This document shows positions 15,489 through 23,846 of a stretch of DNA of 64,000 nucleotides, in pieces. This DNA comes from Methylomonas albis (GTDB lineage: Bacteria; Pseudomonadota; Gammaproteobacteria; Methylococcales; Methylomonadaceae): assembly GCF_014850955.1 (NCBI RefSeq), contig NZ_JACXSS010000001.1:3596001-3660000 (forward strand), in the 5' to 3' direction. Every line of letters starts with the position of its first letter. Position 1 is the stretch's first letter. Made by a program: the position numbers and the translations under genes. Under the pieces are notes generated by a model that worked only from the letters and a program-made list of their open reading frames with translations, made no database searches and was not told the DNA's origin.

Positions 15489-17264
15489 ATGACATTAAAT
15501 AAACTTGCCGCAGGCATTGCGCTGGGTTTAGGCGCGTTTGGCCTTGCTCATGCAGTGACCACCCTCCCTACCGTCACCATCAAAATCGTCGCTTTCAACG
15601 ATTTCCACGGACAATTAGAATCGCCGGGCACATTCCGGCAAACACCCAGCAGCGCGGCATCTACCAATATTCCGGTCGGTGGTGTGGACTGGATGGCCGG
15701 TTATGTTAGCGATTTGAAAAACCAAAATCCCAGCACCGTGGTGGTATCGGCCGGCGACATCATCGGCGCCACGCCGCTGGTGTCCGCGCTGTTTCACGAT
15801 GAACCGACTATCGAAACCATGAACCGCCTGGGTCTGGAGTTTAACGCGGTCGGCAATCACGAATTCGACGAAGGCAAGGCCGAACTCAAACGCATGCAAA
15901 ACGGCGGCTGCCATCCCACCGATCCGAACTCCTGCCAAGGCGCGGCGGTCGGTACGCCGGTGCCGTTCGAGGGCGCTGATTTTAAATTCCTGGCCGCCAA
16001 TGTCGTAGAAACTGCAACCGGCAAAACCCTTTTTCCGCAATACGCGGTAAAAGTGGTGGGCGGAGTGCGGGTCGGCTTTATCGGCATGACCTTGAAAGAA
16101 ACCCCCACCATCGTCACCCCCACCGGCGTGGCCGGCCTGGAGTTTAAAGACGAAGCGGCCACGGTGAACGCCTTGATACCCAAATTGCGAGCGCGCGGCG
16201 TCGAAGCGGTGGTGGTGTTGATTCATCAAGGCGGCACCATACCGATCACGCAAAGTGCATCGACCATCAACAGCTGCGACGGCGGTTTGGACGGCTCGCC
16301 GATCAAAACCATCGTCAACCAGTTGGACGACGAAGTGGATTTGGTAATTTCCGGCCACACCCATCAAGCTTATAACTGCCAAATCGCCAACAAAGCCGGC
16401 CGCTTGATTTCGGTGACCAGCGCCAATTCGCAAGGCCGGGTCTTGACCGACATCGACGTGGCCATCAACACCGCCAACGGCGAAGTCAGCAGCGTCAACG
16501 CGGAAAACATCGTCGTTGATCGCCGCAACACGGGCATCACACCTAACGCGGCGATTAAAACCATCGTCGACAATTACAAAGCCCTGTCCACCCCTATCGC
16601 TAACCGGGTGATAGGCAGCGTCAGCGCGGCGATCACCACTACGGCCAACGCGGCCGGCGAATCGGCGCTGGGCGACGTGATTGCCGACGCGCAATTGCTG
16701 GCTACCCAAAACGTCGGTTTCGGCGAAGCGGTGGCGGCTTTCATGAATCCCGGCGGCATCCGCGCCAACCTGACCTATCCGTCGAGCGCCGCCGGCGAAG
16801 GTGACGGCAAGGTTACTTACGCGGAAGCCTTTACCGTGCAACCTTTCGGCAATACCGTGGTAACGCTGACCTTAACCGGCGCGCAAATCCATACCTTGCT
16901 GGAGCAACAGTTCACCGGCTGCACTGTAGGTTATCCGGCAAGCGCACCCGTAACCGGCCAGCCTTTCAACCGTATCCTGCAAGTCTCAAACAGCTTCAGT
17001 TACGCATGGCAGGAAAAAGGCACGGCTTGCGATAACGTCGATCCCGCCAGTATCAAAATCAATGGCATCGTGGTCGACCCTGCCGCCAGCTATCGGATTA
17101 CCGTCAACAATTTCATGGCGGACGGCGGCGATCAGTATTATGTGTTGACGCAAGGCAGCAATCGTCTGGGCGGCGCGCTGGATCTGGACGCGCTGGAAAA
17201 CTACTTTAGCGTCAATGGTACTGTAGCCCCCGGCCCGCAAAATCGGATTTTGCCGGCACCTTAA
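15489..17264 (+). CDS. Secreted bifunctional metallophosphatase/5'-nucleotidase
   Basis: The 591-residue protein has a signal peptide ending near LAHA-VTT. The N-terminal calcineurin-type domain carries FNDFHGQLE, SAGDIIGATP, GNHEFDEG, LIHQGG and SGHTHQAYNC as two-metal ligands. The C-terminal 5'-nucleotidase domain has FMNPGGIRANL and NNFMADGGDQY. The enzyme strips phosphate from extracellular nucleotides in the periplasm or outside the cell. With the nuclease at 5.4 kb it could release phosphate from DNA. A terminator follows. Confidence 0.92.
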   Translation: MTLNKLAAGIALGLGAFGLAHAVTTLPTVTIKIVAFNDFHGQLESPGTFRQTPSSAASTNIPVGGVDWMAGYVSDLKNQNPSTVVVSAGDIIGATPLVSALFHDEPTIETMNRLGLEFNAVGNHEFDEGKAELKRMQNGGCHPTDPNSCQGAAVGTPVPFEGADFKFLAANVVETATGKTLFPQYAVKVVGGVRVGFIGMTLKETPTIVTPTGVAGLEFKDEAATVNALIPKLRARGVEAVVVLIHQGGTIPITQSASTINSCDGGLDGSPIKTIVNQLDDEVDLVISGHTHQAYNCQIANKAGRLISVTSANSQGRVLTDIDVAINTANGEVSSVNAENIVVDRRNTGITPNAAIKTIVDNYKALSTPIANRVIGSVSAAITTTANAAGESALGDVIADAQLLATQNVGFGEAVAAFMNPGGIRANLTYPSSAAGEGDGKVTYAEAFTVQPFGNTVVTLTLTGAQIHTLLEQQFTGCTVGYPASAPVTGQPFNRILQVSNSFSYAWQEKGTACDNVDPASIKINGIVVDPAASYRITVNNFMADGGDQYYVLTQGSNRLGGALDLDALENYFSVNGTVAPGPQNRILPAP

Positions 17265-17303
17265 GTTTTATGGATTAGTTGTAAGCTCTGTAGTAGTACT
17301 CGG

Positions 17304-17337
17304 GCCCGCTGGTACGCGATACAGCGGGCTTTTTTTT
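17304..17337 (+). terminator. Terminator after the 5'-nucleotidase gene
   Basis: GCCCGCT (17304-17310) pairs with AGCGGGC (17323-17329) and is followed directly by eight T. It ends the two-gene operon at 14869-17264. Confidence 0.88.
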
Positions 17338-17357
17338 GCCTGACGGATCTACCGCGC

Positions 17358-18095
17358 TTAATGGTGATGCTCATGGCCCATTTGCGCTTGCACCTTGATC
17401 ACGAACGGGTCGGATTCCTTGTCGCCCAAATCGGCAAAGTCGATCACATCGTAGCCCTGAGTGGAGGTGGGTTGCCAAGGCGCGGCCCGGAGCGGATAAG
17501 CGTGCAATAACTCTGTGCGCTCGGAAAAATCACCTTGCTGACGTTCGATCAACAGCGGTAAGGCCAAATCCAGACGCATCAGCACATGCCATTCGGTGTC
17601 CGCAACTTTGCCTTGATATTCGCGAGTGGGGATGCCGTCGGTCCATTCGACTTCCTCGGCTATCAGCTTATCTAGCAGCTGACTATCCACTAACAGCGCC
17701 AATTTTTGCCAGGACGGCGCGATTTCCAGCATGCGCAAATCGCCGGCCTGAAATTCGATAGCCCGCCGGTCTTGGTGATACAACTTGCGATGGGTAAGCT
17801 CCCGGTCATTTAACTGCCACAGCTCCCCCACCCCCAATTGCGGCCTTTCTATCGTAATCTGCCGGCTATCGCGCCAAAAGCGCCAGCTAACTTCTGCCGG
17901 CAATGCCTGGTGTGCTTCGTGGTCGTGCTCTTCACCCGCGCGGGTGGTGATAAATTCGGCGGCAACGGCAGGCAAGTTTGCCGAAGATAAATCGGTGGTA
18001 TTGGGCTTGGCCGGCATATTGCCGCAAGCGGCCAAAAGGCTTATTAAGCCAAGACCAAGCGGTTTGCTTAATACTTTGAAAATAGTGTTGAACAT
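17358..18095 (-). CDS. Hypothetical lipoprotein with histidine-rich ends
   Basis: A 245-residue protein with a lipoprotein signal (hydrophobic stretch, then LLAAC lipobox near residue 24), so probably anchored in the outer membrane. It contains a histidine/acid cluster EEHDHEAHQ near residue 57 and ends MGHEHHH, suggesting metal contact. No family is recognised. It sits between the 5'-nucleotidase and the arsenic operon and is transcribed away from arsR. Confidence 0.65.
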   Translation of the reverse strand: MFNTIFKVLSKPLGLGLISLLAACGNMPAKPNTTDLSSANLPAVAAEFITTRAGEEHDHEAHQALPAEVSWRFWRDSRQITIERPQLGVGELWQLNDRELTHRKLYHQDRRAIEFQAGDLRMLEIAPSWQKLALLVDSQLLDKLIAEEVEWTDGIPTREYQGKVADTEWHVLMRLDLALPLLIERQQGDFSERTELLHAYPLRAAPWQPTSTQGYDVIDFADLGDKESDPFVIKVQAQMGHEHHH

Positions 18096-18349
18096 GGCTC
18101 CTGCACTTTGGCGGTATTCAAAAAATCAGGGACGACTCCCTGAATCGGGTTTGGGAAAAAGCTCCCAGTCTGCTGCGCATCCTTAACACATCAAGCATCA
18201 CATGATAAGCCACGCGTTGTGCCAGTGTAGCGTGCGAAAAATAACTTCCCCAGGACCATCTGCGTAAATGGCTGCTCTTTATTGGCATGAATTTCCCCTT
18301 CAATACCGCCAATTTCACCGGCTATCAGTCCGCTAAACCGATGCAAATA

Positions 18350-18389
18350 TTGACTCACTTCCATATTTCAATTATCGTTGAAATATGGA
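18350..18389 (+). promoter_or_regulatory. arsR promoter with overlapping operator
   Basis: A -35 TTGACT (18350-18355) and -10 TATCGT (18373-18378) are 17 nt apart. A perfect 12-bp inverted repeat, TCCATATTTCAA / TTGAAATATGGA (18360-18371, 18378-18389), covers the spacer, the -10 and the start codon. ArsR binding there would block both polymerase and initiation. The expected transcript start falls at the ATG itself. Confidence 0.75.
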
Positions 18390-18756
18390 AAATAAAACTG
18401 CTGTTATCGCGTTGGCTGCACTGGCGCAAGAATCCCGTTTGGCAATTTACCGCGCGCTGGTCCAAGCCGGCCCGGAAGGTTTGGCCGCCGGCAAAATCAG
18501 CGAAGCCACCGGCATTGCGCCTTCTTCTCTGTCGTTTCATTTGAAGGAACTGGCTTATGCGAACATGGTCAGCTCGCGCAACGAAAGCCGTTTCGTGATT
18601 TATACCGCCAACTTTGCGGCGATGAACGAGCTTTTGGCGTTCCTGACCGAGAACTGTTGCAACGGCAATGCCTGCTTGTCGCTTTCAGCCTGTTCCGGCA
18701 ATGACACGGATACCAAAGATTCTCTACCCTCAACCCAGACCGACACTCCATCATGA
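18385..18756 (+). CDS. arsR: ArsR-family arsenic-responsive repressor
   Basis: The 123-residue winged-helix repressor starts MENKTAVIALAALAQESRLAIYRAL, typical of proteobacterial ArsR, with recognition helix SSLSFHLKELAYANMV near residues 47-62. Arsenite would be bound by the cysteines in NCCNGNAC near residues 90-97 and by C104, near the C-terminus, a sensor placement seen in several ArsR subtypes. The start codon lies inside the operator. The stop overlaps arsC by 4 nt. Confidence 0.9.
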   Translation: MENKTAVIALAALAQESRLAIYRALVQAGPEGLAAGKISEATGIAPSSLSFHLKELAYANMVSSRNESRFVIYTANFAAMNELLAFLTENCCNGNACLSLSACSGNDTDTKDSLPSTQTDTPS

Positions 18757-19232
18757 ACGTATTATTTCTATGTACCGGCAATTCCTGCCGCTCCGTCCTT
18801 GGCGAGGCCACTTTCAATCATTTGGCGCCGGCCGGCTGGCATGGTCTGAGCGCCGGCAGCAAACCCACCGGCAAGATCCACCCGCGCTCGCTGGCCTTGC
18901 TGGCCAGAGAAGGCATATCCACCGAGGGCTATTACAGCAAGTCCTGGAACGACCTGCCGGTAACGCCGGACATCGTGCTCAGCGTCTGCGGCAATGCCGC
19001 CAACGAAACCTGCCCGACCTATTTGGGTCCGGTCATGCGCAGCCATTGGGGCGTCGAAGATCCCGCCCATGTTGAAGGTACAGACGAGGAAATCGACGCC
19101 GCCTTCATGGTCGCTTATGGCATTCTGCGCCATCGCATCGAGCAGTTTTTTGCTTTGCCGTTGGAAGAATTAAAAAATGATCCGCAGCGCCTGAAAGCCG
19201 AACTGGATCGCATCGGCACCTTGTTGCCTTAA
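18753..19232 (+). CDS. arsC: Arsenate reductase, low-molecular-weight phosphatase type
   Basis: A 159-residue ArsC with the P-loop CTGNSCRS at residues 7-14 near the N-terminus and DPAHVEGTDEE, the general-acid region, near residue 108. The family reduces arsenate to arsenite for export by Acr3. Extra cysteines (SVCGNAANETC, near residues 80-90) resemble the redox relay used with thioredoxin. It overlaps arsR by 4 nt and is followed by arsD. Confidence 0.9.
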   Translation: MNVLFLCTGNSCRSVLGEATFNHLAPAGWHGLSAGSKPTGKIHPRSLALLAREGISTEGYYSKSWNDLPVTPDIVLSVCGNAANETCPTYLGPVMRSHWGVEDPAHVEGTDEEIDAAFMVAYGILRHRIEQFFALPLEELKNDPQRLKAELDRIGTLLP

Positions 19233-19250
19233 TTGTTAAGGAGTTACCTC

Positions 19251-19607
19251 ATGACCAGCATTCAAATATTCGATCCCGCTTTGTGTTGCAGCACCGGGGT
19301 TTGCGGTGTGGAAGTCGATCAGCAGTTAGTGGGGTTTGCGGCCGATGTCGATTGGGCCAAGCAGAACGGTGCCGACATTGAGCGCTTTAATCTGGCCCAA
19401 ACGCCCTTGGCGTTTGCCGAGAACCCGGTGGTAAAAGCCTTTCTGGAACGTTCCGGCGCCGAAGCCCTGCCCTTGATCCTGGTCGATGGTGAAGTCGCAT
19501 TGGCTGGTCGTTATCCCAATCGAGCCGAATTGGCGCGTTGGGCAGCGATTAAGGTAGCGGAAGAGCAAGCCGCGTCGGGCTGTTGCAGCGGCAGCAGCTG
19601 TTGTTAA
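19251..19607 (+). CDS. arsD: ArsD arsenite metallochaperone
   Basis: A 118-residue ArsD, which passes As(III) to the ArsA ATPase. The essential cysteines appear in ALCCSTGVC near residues 10-18 and a vicinal pair motif GCCSGSSCC ends the protein. The ATG at 19251 follows AAGGAG by 7 nt, so I reject an earlier TTG at 19233. The next gene starts 17 nt later. Confidence 0.9.
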   Translation: MTSIQIFDPALCCSTGVCGVEVDQQLVGFAADVDWAKQNGADIERFNLAQTPLAFAENPVVKAFLERSGAEALPLILVDGEVALAGRYPNRAELARWAAIKVAEEQAASGCCSGSSCC

Positions 19608-19624
19608 CTTCTGGTGATAGTGCT

Positions 19625-21451
19625 GTGAACAGCGACCGCAAATTCCTCGACCAAGCGCCGCGCTTTCTATTTTTTACCGGCAAGGGCGGTGTCGGCAAGA
19701 CCTCCATCGGTTGCGCCTCCGCCGTGCAATTAGCGGATGCGGGCAAACAGGTTTTGTTGGTGAGTACCGACCCGGCCTCGAATGTCGGCCAGGTATTTGG
19801 CATCGACATCGGCAACAAGATCACCGCCATTCCGGCCGTATCCGGCCTGGCGGCCTTGGAAATCGATCCGCAAGCGGCGGCCCAGGCCTATCGCGACCGC
19901 ATCGTCGGTCCGGTGCGCGGCGTGTTGCCGGACAGCATCGTCAAAGGCATAGAAGAGCAACTATCCGGCGCCTGCACCACGGAAATCGCGGCATTTGACG
20001 AATTCACCGCGCTGCTGACCGACTCGGTATTGACCGCCGACTACGATCACATCGTGTTCGACACCGCGCCGACCGGCCACACCATCCGCCTGCTGCAACT
20101 CCCCGGCGCCTGGAGCGGCTTTCTGGAACAAGGCAAAGGCGATGCCTCTTGCCTGGGGCCATTGGCCGGTCTGGAGAAACAGCGCAGCCAATATAAAGCT
20201 GCTGTCGACGCACTAGCAGATCCGCAACGCAGCCGGTTGATCCTGGTCGCCCGCGCTCAACAATCGACCTTGCGCGAAGTGGCTCGTACCCATGAGGAAT
20301 TAAACGCCATCGGCTTGTCGCAACAATATTTGCTGATCAACGGTATTTTGCCGGAGAGCGAAACCGCACAAGATCGGCTGGCCAGTGCAATCTATCGTCG
20401 CGAGCAAAACGCCTTAATCCATATGCCGGCGGCGCTGAGCGGCTTACCGACGGATCGCATTGAATTAAAGCCCTTCAATCTGGTTGGGCTGATGGCTCTT
20501 GGACAATTGCTGCGTCGTTCCGAGCCGCTATCCATGCCTGACAATGATGTTACGCCCGCCACATCGGCAGCCAATCTATCGTCACTAGTCGACGAGATTG
20601 CCACGGACGGCCATGGACTGGTGATGCTGATGGGCAAGGGCGGAGTGGGTAAAACCACTCTGGCTGCGGCGTTGGCAGTGGCACTTGCTCGACGCGGTTT
20701 GCCGGTACATCTGACCACTTCCGACCCAGCCGCCAATTTAACGGACACGCTAAACGGCGCTTTGCCTGACCTGACAGTCAGCAAAATAGATCCGCATGCG
20801 GAAACCGAACGCTACCGCCAACATGTGTTGGCCACTAAAGGTGCCAAATTGGACGCGCCTGGCCGCGCCTTGCTGGAAGAAGACCTGCGCTCGCCGTGTA
20901 CCGAAGAAATTGCGGTATTTCAGGCTTTTTCCCGCATCATCCGCGAGGCCGGCCGGAAATTTGTAGTGATGGATACCGCGCCGACCGGCCATACCTTGCT
21001 GCTACTCGACGCCACCGGCGCTTACCATCGCGAAGTGTCAAGGCAAATGGGCGATTCCCAGCAGCATTTCACCACCCCCATGATGCAATTGCAGGACCCG
21101 CGCCAAACCAAGGTGCTGATAGTGACGTTGGCGGAAACCACCCCAGTGCTGGAAGCCGCGCAGTTGCAAAACGATCTGCGCCGGGCCGGCATCGAACCTT
21201 GGGCGTGGGTGATTAATAACAGCGTTGCGGCAACCACCGTGCATTCCCCGCTATTACGCCAACGCGCCGCCAATGAATTGTCGGAAATCGCTGCCGTCGC
21301 CAATCACTATGCCAGCCGCTACGCGCTGGTGCCATTGTTGCAGGACGAGCCGACCGGCGTCGAACGCTTGCTAGCATTAGCTGGCGACCATTGGGGAATC
21401 TCTAAAACTCCTTCTCCCTTAGTACCTACGGGGCATAAAGGAGAAGGTTGA
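19625..21451 (+). CDS. arsA: ArsA arsenite-stimulated ATPase
   Basis: The protein is about 608 residues and has two GET3/ArsA ATPase halves. The first P-loop (TGKGGVGKTS) is near residue 17 and the second (MGKGGVGKTT) near residue 335, each followed by a DTAPTGHT signature. ArsA energises arsenite efflux; here the partner is Acr3. GTG 19625 is preferred over a TTG at 19583 inside arsD. The last dozen residues (PSPLVPTGHKGEG) are translated from an intergenic repeat, so the natural C-terminus has been replaced or extended. Confidence 0.9.
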   Translation: MNSDRKFLDQAPRFLFFTGKGGVGKTSIGCASAVQLADAGKQVLLVSTDPASNVGQVFGIDIGNKITAIPAVSGLAALEIDPQAAAQAYRDRIVGPVRGVLPDSIVKGIEEQLSGACTTEIAAFDEFTALLTDSVLTADYDHIVFDTAPTGHTIRLLQLPGAWSGFLEQGKGDASCLGPLAGLEKQRSQYKAAVDALADPQRSRLILVARAQQSTLREVARTHEELNAIGLSQQYLLINGILPESETAQDRLASAIYRREQNALIHMPAALSGLPTDRIELKPFNLVGLMALGQLLRRSEPLSMPDNDVTPATSAANLSSLVDEIATDGHGLVMLMGKGGVGKTTLAAALAVALARRGLPVHLTTSDPAANLTDTLNGALPDLTVSKIDPHAETERYRQHVLATKGAKLDAPGRALLEEDLRSPCTEEIAVFQAFSRIIREAGRKFVVMDTAPTGHTLLLLDATGAYHREVSRQMGDSQQHFTTPMMQLQDPRQTKVLIVTLAETTPVLEAAQLQNDLRRAGIEPWAWVINNSVAATTVHSPLLRQRAANELSEIAAVANHYASRYALVPLLQDEPTGVERLLALAGDHWGISKTPSPLVPTGHKGEG

Positions 21452-21525
21452 GATGAGGGGATTAAAATCAATTATTTACATCCCTCACCCCAGCCCTCTC
21501 CCTGAGGGAGAGGGAATTTTCAGAG
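21410..21525 (+). repeat. Palindromic 'CCCTCTCCC' repeat at the arsA 3' end
   Basis: CCTTCTCC...GGAGAAGG at the arsA stop is followed by CCCTCACCCCAGCCCTCTCC and CTGAGGGAGAGGG at 21481-21513, a common dispersed bacterial palindrome. Part of it is translated as the ArsA tail. Confidence 0.6.
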
Positions 21526-21590
21526 GTCCCCACTAAACAACGCTAGCAAATCTCCAACCTCACCCACCCTTTTACCCCGGAGCAAACGCG

Positions 21591-22037
21591 ATGAAACGCC
21601 TGCATATCCATCTCGCCGTCGAGGATCTGTCGAAAAATATCGACTTTTATAACGCCTTATTTCAAAGCCAACCGAGCGTCCGCGAAGAGGATTATGCCAA
21701 ATGGCTATTGGACGATCCGCGCGTCAATTTTGCGATTTCCAGTCGCGGTCGCCAACCAGGTCTGGATCATTTGGGCATACAAGTTCAATCGGGTGAGGAA
21801 CTGGAAGCAGTCCAGCAAAATCTGGCCGCCGCCGAGTTGCCGGTCGCCGCGCAAAAGCAAGCCAACTGCTGCTATGCCCAATCGGATAAATACTGGACTG
21901 TCGATCCGCAAGGCATTGCCTGGGAAGCCTTCCATTCCTTACAAGCCATTCCCTTATTTGGCGACGATGAAGTCGTGCAACTAGAGCCCGCCAGCAGTTG
22001 CTGCAAACCGCCGGCAGCCGATAGCACCACACAGTAA
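21591..22037 (+). CDS. ArsI/CadI-type VOC (glyoxalase-fold) protein
   Basis: The 148-residue protein opens KRLHIHLAVEDL (metal histidine H7), has GLDHLGIQV (second histidine) and the vicinal cysteines NCCYAQSDKYW near residue 94, with E in WEAFH as the third ligand. This matches the ArsI/CadI branch, in which ArsI cleaves the carbon-arsenic bond of organoarsenicals and CadI binds cadmium. The tail SSCCKPP adds another cysteine pair. The arsenic operon position favours an arsenic role. Confidence 0.8.
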   Translation: MKRLHIHLAVEDLSKNIDFYNALFQSQPSVREEDYAKWLLDDPRVNFAISSRGRQPGLDHLGIQVQSGEELEAVQQNLAAAELPVAAQKQANCCYAQSDKYWTVDPQGIAWEAFHSLQAIPLFGDDEVVQLEPASSCCKPPAADSTTQ

Positions 22038-22058
22038 ATAGCTGTCTTGGAGATTTCA

Positions 22059-23117
22059 ATGAACACCCCGCATTGCCCTAACGCCCGTTTATCCTTTCTC
22101 GACCGTTTCCTGACCCTATGGATTTTTATCGCCATGGCGCTTGGGGTTGGCATCGGTTTTCTGTTTCCGACAGAAGTGACCCACTTCAATACAGCGGTAT
22201 CGGTCGGCACCACCAATATCCCCATCGCCATTGGCTTGATCGTGATGATGTATCCGCCGCTGGCGAAAGTCCGTTATGAAGAACTGGGCGACGTGTTTCG
22301 CAACTGGCGAATATTGGCGATTTCCTTGCTACAAAACTGGCTGCTCGGCCCAGTCTTGATGTTTGTATTGGCTATCGTGTTTCTGCGCGATTACCCGGAC
22401 TACCTGGTGGGTTTGATTCTGATAGGACTGGCGCGCTGCATTGCAATGGTCATCGTCTGGAACGAATTGGCAGACGGCGACAACGAATATGCGGCGGGCT
22501 TGGTGGCATTTAACAGCGTCTTCCAGGTGTTGTTTTACAGCGTTTATGCCTGGTTGTTCATCACCGTGCTGCCGCCCTTATTCGGTATGCCGGGCAGTCT
22601 GGTTGATATAAGCATCGGCGAAATCGCCAAAAGCGTTTTCATCTATCTGGGCATTCCATTTCTGGCCGGCTTTAGCACGCGCTTTCTATTGGTCAAAGCC
22701 AAGGGCAAGGATTGGTATCACCAGCATTTTGTCCCCAAAATCAGCCCGCTGACCTTGATCGCGCTGTTGTTTACCATAGTGGTGATGTTTTCGCTAAAAG
22801 GCGATTTGATCGTGCAATTGCCGCTGGATGTAGTGCGGATTGCGATACCGTTGTTGATTTACTTCGTGGTGATGTTTCTACTGAGCTTCTTGCTGGGCAG
22901 AGCCATCGGCGCCGGCTACGGCAAAACCACCACGCTGGCGTTTACCGCCGCCAGCAATAATTTTGAATTGGCGATTGCGGTGGCGGTAGCGGTGTTTGGG
23001 ATTAATAGCGGCGCGGCTTTTGCCGCAGTCATTGGGCCATTGATCGAAGTTCCGGTGATGATCGGGTTAGTCAATGTGGCCTTCTATTTCCGTCAGCATG
23101 GACTGATTCAAAATTGA
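22059..23117 (+). CDS. acr3: Acr3 arsenite efflux permease
   Basis: A 352-residue, ten-helix membrane protein of the BASS superfamily. The family motif is visible in [19 protein letters not shown] (functional cysteine near residue 129) and in [15 protein letters not shown] near residue 305, containing the conserved glutamate. It exports arsenite using the proton gradient, here coupled to ArsA. The ATG at 22059 follows TTGGAG; it closes the operon. Confidence 0.93.
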   Translation: MNTPHCPNARLSFLDRFLTLWIFIAMALGVGIGFLFPTEVTHFNTAVSVGTTNIPIAIGLIVMMYPPLAKVRYEELGDVFRNWRILAISLLQNWLLGPVLMFVLAIVFLRDYPDYLVGLILIGLARCIAMVIVWNELADGDNEYAAGLVAFNSVFQVLFYSVYAWLFITVLPPLFGMPGSLVDISIGEIAKSVFIYLGIPFLAGFSTRFLLVKAKGKDWYHQHFVPKISPLTLIALLFTIVVMFSLKGDLIVQLPLDVVRIAIPLLIYFVVMFLLSFLLGRAIGAGYGKTTTLAFTAASNNFELAIAVAVAVFGINSGAAFAAVIGPLIEVPVMIGLVNVAFYFRQHGLIQN

Positions 23118-23244
23118 CATTTTTAGGCTACGTTGATTGAAATCAAAGCGCTCAACGTAAGCAGACGTAATAATTTAGCTCAGCATGTTCAATCGCACAT
23201 GCCAACGCCGTTTATTTTCGATTCAGCAGCGATTAAGCCAGGTA

Positions 23245-23514
23245 ATGACGATGGACAACGACATATTAATCGATCAAGCCCGTCAACTTTATGCCTCATT
23301 ACACGCCAAGCAAACCAGACTGTTTGCTGTCAACGATAGCAAATTAGCTCGCCTGGAACGCTTGGTGTTTAGTGCTTATGGCCGTTACCAGCGCCGCTTA
23401 AACCGTTGCGTGCTCTGTTATCAATACCGCAAGCACGACTGCGTCCGCGAGTCCGGTAAAAAACCTATTTCCTGCCAACGCCACAAGCTCTTCAGCCGAA
23501 TGAGCACCTGTTAA
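23245..23514 (+). CDS. Small cysteine-containing hypothetical protein
   Basis: An 89-residue basic protein, not recognised. After a helical N-terminus it has YGRYQRRLNRCVLCYQYRKHDC, a possible CxxC metal site, and ends MSTC. Two in-frame ATGs (23245, 23251) are possible starts. A similar 'ARYKRRLQKLW' word ends the small protein at 33211-33408. From 23515 to 23846 I see no gene; the stretch should hold the hox promoter. Confidence 0.45.
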   Translation: MTMDNDILIDQARQLYASLHAKQTRLFAVNDSKLARLERLVFSAYGRYQRRLNRCVLCYQYRKHDCVRESGKKPISCQRHKLFSRMSTC

Positions 23515-23846
23515 TCGGCAATATTTTACTGTCCACGCCCCACTAATTTGTTTAGTATTGCGCCATGGATGACGGCGCATTTGCAAATGCTTCCCGGAAA
23601 AGACGGTGAAGATCGCGCGGAAGGATTTCAGGGTTTACGCATTCAGAGACAAGGCAGGCACTTGCGCTTGGCAATTGGAATTCTATCGGCGCGCGCAAAA
23701 AACGTGTGGGCCGATTCGCCAAGTATGCTGCCAGCGATAAGTTTGAAAAATCTAGCGCCCACTTAAAAATGGTATGCGGGATAGCTCATGATTTTTCACA
23801 TGCAATGGGACACCGCGATTCAATATAACTGCCCAGTAACTCGACG

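Noticed and set aside
15615-16841. A 408-codon minus-strand frame inside the 5'-nucleotidase gene
   Set aside because: It is a shadow of high-GC coding DNA; the plus strand has full domain motifs and a signal peptide.
23548-23766. A 72-codon frame upstream of hoxF
   Set aside because: No ribosome site, unlikely composition and no recognisable motif; more likely the hox promoter region.
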